Source: an uncultured Eubacteriales bacterium
Lineage (GTDB): Bacteria; Bacillota; Clostridia; Lachnospirales; Lachnospiraceae
Length of the DNA stretch: 64,000 nt
Assembly (NCBI GenBank): GCA_951800645.1
Contig: CATOIK010000008.1
Coordinates: 1-64,000, forward strand
Direction: 5' to 3'
Of the stretch, positions 60,825-64,000 are shown piece by piece. Made by a program: the position numbers and the translations under genes. A model generated the notes under the pieces. It ran no database searches. It saw only the letters and a program-made list of their open reading frames with translations, and had not been told where the DNA came from. Every line of letters begins with the position of its first letter. The first letter of the stretch is position 1.

Positions 60825-60882
60825 GCTATACACCCCTGTATGGGCATTACCGGGCAAGGCCCGGAGAGATGGAGGCAGCATC

Positions 60883-61704
60883 ATGAGACATGAATATTAC
60901 AGCTATACCAAAGAAGAACTGTTAAAATTTCCGAAAATTCCGTTAATCTGTATGGCAGATAATGCCAGCGTCTTTAAAAAGATGGCGGAGCAGATGGTGG
61001 AGGAGATTGTAAAGCATAATGAGGCCGGAGAGAAGACCGTGTTTATCTGCCCTGTAGGGCCGGTAGGACAGTATCCCTACTTTGTAGACATGGTAAATGA
61101 GCAGAACATCAATTTGAAAAATGTCTGGTTCATCAACATGGACGAGTATTTAGACGATAATAAAAAGTGGGTTTCCAAGGAGCATCCTTTAAGCTTCCGG
61201 GGCTTTATGGACCGTACCGTCTATACAAAGATAAAACAGGAACTGGTGATGCCGGAGAATCAGAGAGTATTCCCGGATCCGGAAAATTTAACCTACATTC
61301 CGGAGCTGATCGAGAAGCTGGGCGGCGTGGACATCTGCTTTGGCGGCATCGGCATCAACGGCCATGTGGCCTTTAATGAGGCAGACCCATCACTGACCGG
61401 GGAAGAATTCCTGGCTCAGAAGACCCGGATACTTCCAATTTCCCCGGAAACCCGTGCTGCCAATGCGATTGGAGATTTTAACGGCGCACTGGAGGATATG
61501 CCTCACTACTGTGTAACCATCGGTATTTATGAGATTTCTCATGCCAGAAAAATCCGGTTAGGCTGTTTCCGCAACTGGCACCGTGCTGTAGTCCGCAGAG
61601 CTGCTTACGGTGAGCCAACGGCAGAGTTTCCGGTAAGTCTTCTGCAGAGTCATCCGGATATTACCCTGACTTTCACAGATTTTGTGGCAGCCAGAGAAGA
61701 CTGA
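60883..61704 (+). CDS. NagB-like glucosamine-6-phosphate deaminase/isomerase-family protein
   Basis: This 273-residue protein of the glucosamine-6-phosphate deaminase fold has NMDEY (Asp87, general base position) and GGIGINGHVAFNE. In classical NagB this reads GxxxDGHIAFNE with a catalytic Asp; here it is Asn159, with His161 and Glu166 kept. The substrate or activity may therefore differ. ATG at 60883 follows GGAGG; the longer frame from 60766 runs through a terminator hairpin. It precedes nagA by 24 bp. Confidence 0.82.
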   Translation: MRHEYYSYTKEELLKFPKIPLICMADNASVFKKMAEQMVEEIVKHNEAGEKTVFICPVGPVGQYPYFVDMVNEQNINLKNVWFINMDEYLDDNKKWVSKEHPLSFRGFMDRTVYTKIKQELVMPENQRVFPDPENLTYIPELIEKLGGVDICFGGIGINGHVAFNEADPSLTGEEFLAQKTRILPISPETRAANAIGDFNGALEDMPHYCVTIGIYEISHARKIRLGCFRNWHRAVVRRAAYGEPTAEFPVSLLQSHPDITLTFTDFVAARED

Positions 61705-61728
61705 TCGAATTTCTGGAAAGGAGCAGAT

Positions 61729-62883
61729 ATGAAAACATTGTTAAAAGGCGGTCTGGTGTACCGGAATCATCAGTTTGAGAAAGCAGACCTTTTGATGGAG
61801 GACGGCATCATCAAAAAAATCGGCAAAGGTCTTTCGGCGGAAGGGGCAGAAGTTTTTTCCATGGAAGGAAAGAAGCTGGTTCCCGGATTTATTGATATTC
61901 ACACTCACGGCTCTGCCGGAGTGGATGTAAATGCAGCTACAAAAGAGGATTTTGAGAAAATCTGCAAATTCCAGGCCAGCCAGGGAACCACCAGCTTTTT
62001 AGGCTCTGTACTGACCGATACCAGAGAGCAGACTTTGTGGTGCATTGACCAGTATAACCAGTGGAAGGCTATGGAGCATGAGGGGGCAACTCTGATGGGT
62101 ATTCATCTGGAAGGGCCGTTTCTGGCGGCGGAGTATAAGGGCGCTATGCCGGAGCATCTGCTTCAGAAGCCTAATATGGAGCTGTTAAAGGAGTATCAGC
62201 AGGCAGCAGGCGGAGACATCCGCTATATTACGGTTTCACCGGAGGTAGAGGGGATTCCGGAATTTATTCCAGACATGAAAAGCCTGGGCATTGTGGTGGC
62301 TATCGGCCACTCCGGTGCAGACTATGAGACAGCCATGAAGGCCATCAAAAACGGCGCTGCAGCAGCTACCCATACCGGCAATGCCATGAAACTTCTTCAT
62401 CAGCACTTCCCGGCTATCTGGGGAGCAGTGCTGGAGGACGATGAGGTTTACTGCGAGGTGATCTGCGATGGCCGTCATCTTCATCCGGGCACAGTGCGGC
62501 TGATTTTAAAGACCAAAGGTTACGACCGCGTGGTGGCTATTACCGATTCCATTATGGCGGCAGGACTGCCGGACGGCCAGTACAAGCTGGGAGTCAATGA
62601 TGTGGTGGTAGTAGACGGAGACGCCAAGCTGGCAGATACTGGCGTGCGGGCAGGAAGTACCCTGACTACCGGAAAGGCACTGACAAATCTTCTGGCCTTT
62701 ACCGGAAAGCCGTTAGAAGATATTCTTCCTCTGCTGACGGAGAATCCGGCAAAGCTTCTGGGATTGGACGGCCGGATTGGATTCCTGGAAGAAGGAAGAG
62801 ACGCAGATGTGGTGGCTTTAGATGAGGCAAACCATGTGGCAGATACATTTGCCAAAGGGAAATATTGTTACCATGCATCATAA
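61729..62883 (+). CDS. nagA: N-acetylglucosamine-6-phosphate deacetylase
   Basis: This 384-residue amidohydrolase has the metal-binding HTHGSAG motif, GIHLEGPFL and TDSIMAAG segments. It removes the acetyl group from GlcNAc-6-phosphate (or a related N-acetyl sugar phosphate), normally giving GlcN6P for NagB. AAAGGAG precedes the ATG. Being next to an altered NagB-like gene, its exact substrate may vary. Confidence 0.92.
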   Translation: MKTLLKGGLVYRNHQFEKADLLMEDGIIKKIGKGLSAEGAEVFSMEGKKLVPGFIDIHTHGSAGVDVNAATKEDFEKICKFQASQGTTSFLGSVLTDTREQTLWCIDQYNQWKAMEHEGATLMGIHLEGPFLAAEYKGAMPEHLLQKPNMELLKEYQQAAGGDIRYITVSPEVEGIPEFIPDMKSLGIVVAIGHSGADYETAMKAIKNGAAAATHTGNAMKLLHQHFPAIWGAVLEDDEVYCEVICDGRHLHPGTVRLILKTKGYDRVVAITDSIMAAGLPDGQYKLGVNDVVVVDGDAKLADTGVRAGSTLTTGKALTNLLAFTGKPLEDILPLLTENPAKLLGLDGRIGFLEEGRDADVVALDEANHVADTFAKGKYCYHAS

Positions 62884-62904
62884 TTTTTGAGAGAGGGACG
62901 ACAA

Positions 62905-63741
62905 ATGAAACATATATATTTAAACTTAAAGCGGTTTGACATCCCAAAAGAATACGGCGGCGTAAACAGCATTGCTCCTGTGGCGGAGTATGGCTCTTAC
63001 ATTATAAAAAACACCCAGGAGCAGTTAAAGGCCTATGACCCGTCTGAGGTGGAGTTTGCCATATATTTCCAGGAGGCTCACCTGATCTCTGCAGTGGGGG
63101 CACTTTGCGAGAACAGCCCGGTGGTGGTAGGATGCCAGAGCGTATACCGGGATGATACGGCAGTAGGCGGCAATTTTGGCGCCTTCACCAGCAATCGGAC
63201 TGCCAATGCTGCCAAGGCGCTGGGCTGCGGCTCTGTGCTGATTGGCCACTGCGAGGAGCGGAGAGACAAGGCCGGAATTCTGGCTGAGGCGGGAGTAACG
63301 GACACGGCAGCGGTAAATCGTCTGCTGAATAAGGAAATTAAGGCGGCTGTAAAGGCAGGCTTAAAGGTGCTTTACTGCATCGGCGAGTCGTCAGAGGAGC
63401 AGGATAAGTGGCAGGAGGTTCTGCGGGAGCAGTTAGAGACTGGTCTGGACGGCGTAGATAAGAGCCAGGTGGTTATCGCCTATGAGCCGATTTGGGCCAT
63501 TGGGCCTGGCAAGATTCCGCCGGATACAGCTTACATTACGAAAATCGGCGCCTTTGTAAAAGAAGTGACAGGCGGTATGGATGTGGTGTACGGCGGCGGT
63601 CTGAAAACGGACAATGCAGAAATGCTGGCGTCTATTCCGGTGATTGACGGCGGCCTGATCGCATTGACCCGGTTTAGCGGAGACATTGGTTTTTATCCGG
63701 AGGAGTATCTGGAAATTATCAGAACATATACAGGAAAATAA
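62905..63741 (+). CDS. Triosephosphate-isomerase-like protein
   Basis: This 278-residue TIM-barrel protein has the catalytic set of triosephosphate isomerase: Asn7-x-Lys9 (NLK), His115 in IGHCEERR and Glu194 in AYEPIWAIG. It is about 25 residues longer than classical TpiA and sits in a sugar catabolic operon instead of beside gap-pgk. It may be a specialised isomerase for another phospho-sugar. ATG at 62905 has GAGAGGG upstream. Confidence 0.85.
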   Translation: MKHIYLNLKRFDIPKEYGGVNSIAPVAEYGSYIIKNTQEQLKAYDPSEVEFAIYFQEAHLISAVGALCENSPVVVGCQSVYRDDTAVGGNFGAFTSNRTANAAKALGCGSVLIGHCEERRDKAGILAEAGVTDTAAVNRLLNKEIKAAVKAGLKVLYCIGESSEEQDKWQEVLREQLETGLDGVDKSQVVIAYEPIWAIGPGKIPPDTAYITKIGAFVKEVTGGMDVVYGGGLKTDNAEMLASIPVIDGGLIALTRFSGDIGFYPEEYLEIIRTYTGK

Positions 63742-63804
63742 TGAGGACGGCAAAAAGATGGATCGTCCTTTTCATACAAACTTCAATTAAGGAGGAATTA
63801 CCCT

Positions 63805-64000
63805 ATGAAATTGTCATTTGAATATGGTCAGGGTCTGATGGCGGCAGAGCTGCCGGACAGCACTGACATCTTTATACCAGGAGAGACGGTAGCAGACCCG
63901 CCCTGCATCCCGGAGGACCAGATTGAAGCAAAGACATTGGAATCCATCCGTAATCCTATGGGCATGGAGCCTCTTTCTGAACTGGCTCACAAAGGTTCCA
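63805..64000 (+). CDS. LarA-like (lactate racemase/DUF2088) protein, N-terminal part
   Basis: Only the first 65 residues are in the window. MKLSFEYGQGLMAAELPD and the later NPMGMEPLSEL match the start of LarA/DUF2088 proteins, nickel-pincer racemases of hydroxy acids. AAGGAGG precedes the ATG, 63 bp after the TIM-like gene. The rest runs off the window, so the active site cannot be checked. Confidence 0.75.
   Translation, partial: MKLSFEYGQGLMAAELPDSTDIFIPGETVADPPCIPEDQIEAKTLESIRNPMGMEPLSELAHKGS

Noticed and set aside
60727-60882. glmS-type ribozyme before the nagB-like gene
   Set aside because: The 12-bp stem followed by T-rich sequence is a terminator; the ribozyme's pseudoknotted core is not seen, and glmS ribozymes control synthesis rather than breakdown.

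Overview
The window reads as the chromosome of a strictly anaerobic gut-type Firmicute, most likely a Lachnospiraceae relative. The signs are strong GGAGG ribosome binding sites, TTGACA/TATAAT promoters, a biotin-dependent sodium-pump decarboxylase operon, an activase for anaerobic ribonucleotide reductase, an mcsA-mcsB-clpC stress operon and AzlCD. Base composition is moderate (near 50% GC by eye) except at the left edge, which is more AT-rich and mobile. No species is named because nothing here is diagnostic at that level.

Layout. 1-2760: the integrase end of a Tn916-like integrative element. It holds a VapE-type helicase gene cut by an insertion sequence, then xis and int. 2786-8543: housekeeping and transport genes (protein-tyrosine phosphatase, Ogt, YkgJ-type protein, patatin, MATE pump, AzlCD, a Lys/Ala-rich DUF6465-type protein). 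8678-12382: RNA modification (RsmF-like, RluA-like) and a Y-family polymerase. 12461-12775: tandem 138-bp repeats that fold as a cloverleaf. 12813-19788: a D,D-carboxypeptidase and a five-gene carboxyltransferase/OadG/biotin carrier/OadB/OadA operon that also carries a duplicated hairpin element. 19996-25643: two secreted cadherin-like proteins and two NAD-dependent dehydrogenase-like genes. 25822-32350: a GntR regulator heading mcsA-mcsB-clpC, a small unknown protein and radA. 32457-35790: tRNA-Trp, a Crh-like HPr and a nuclease-helicase fusion. 35802-41588: LysR, PepD, a second MATE pump, MoaA and a MogA-MoaE-like fusion. 41635-44783: luxS, tRNA-Ala, a membrane protein of unknown function and a sigma-like protein without region 4. 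44946-55628: purL, a pfp-fba operon, TSUP/C_GCAxxG pair, nrdG and a three-module FMN-binding protein. 55764-64000: aldose epimerase, LacI regulator, a TauABC/SsuABC-type transporter, NagB-like, NagA, a TIM-like isomerase and the start of a LarA-like gene.

How the parts work together. The decarboxylase operon should turn decarboxylation of an acyl-CoA or oxaloacetate into a sodium gradient, or move carboxyl groups between two carboxyltransferases. The 3' third looks like sugar and amino-sugar catabolism feeding glycolysis. A near-identical 15-bp motif lies upstream of both pfp-fba and the ABC transporter operon and suggests that they share a regulator, possibly the LacI protein encoded between them.

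The most novel material is non-coding: the cloverleaf tandem repeats (12461-12775), the two covarying hairpins (14067-14134 and 16969-17040) and the shared motif (49071 and 57856). Protein-level oddities are the NagB-like protein with a changed catalytic Asp, the MogA-MoaE-like fusion, the region-4-less sigma protein and the GntR regulator sitting where ctsR is expected.
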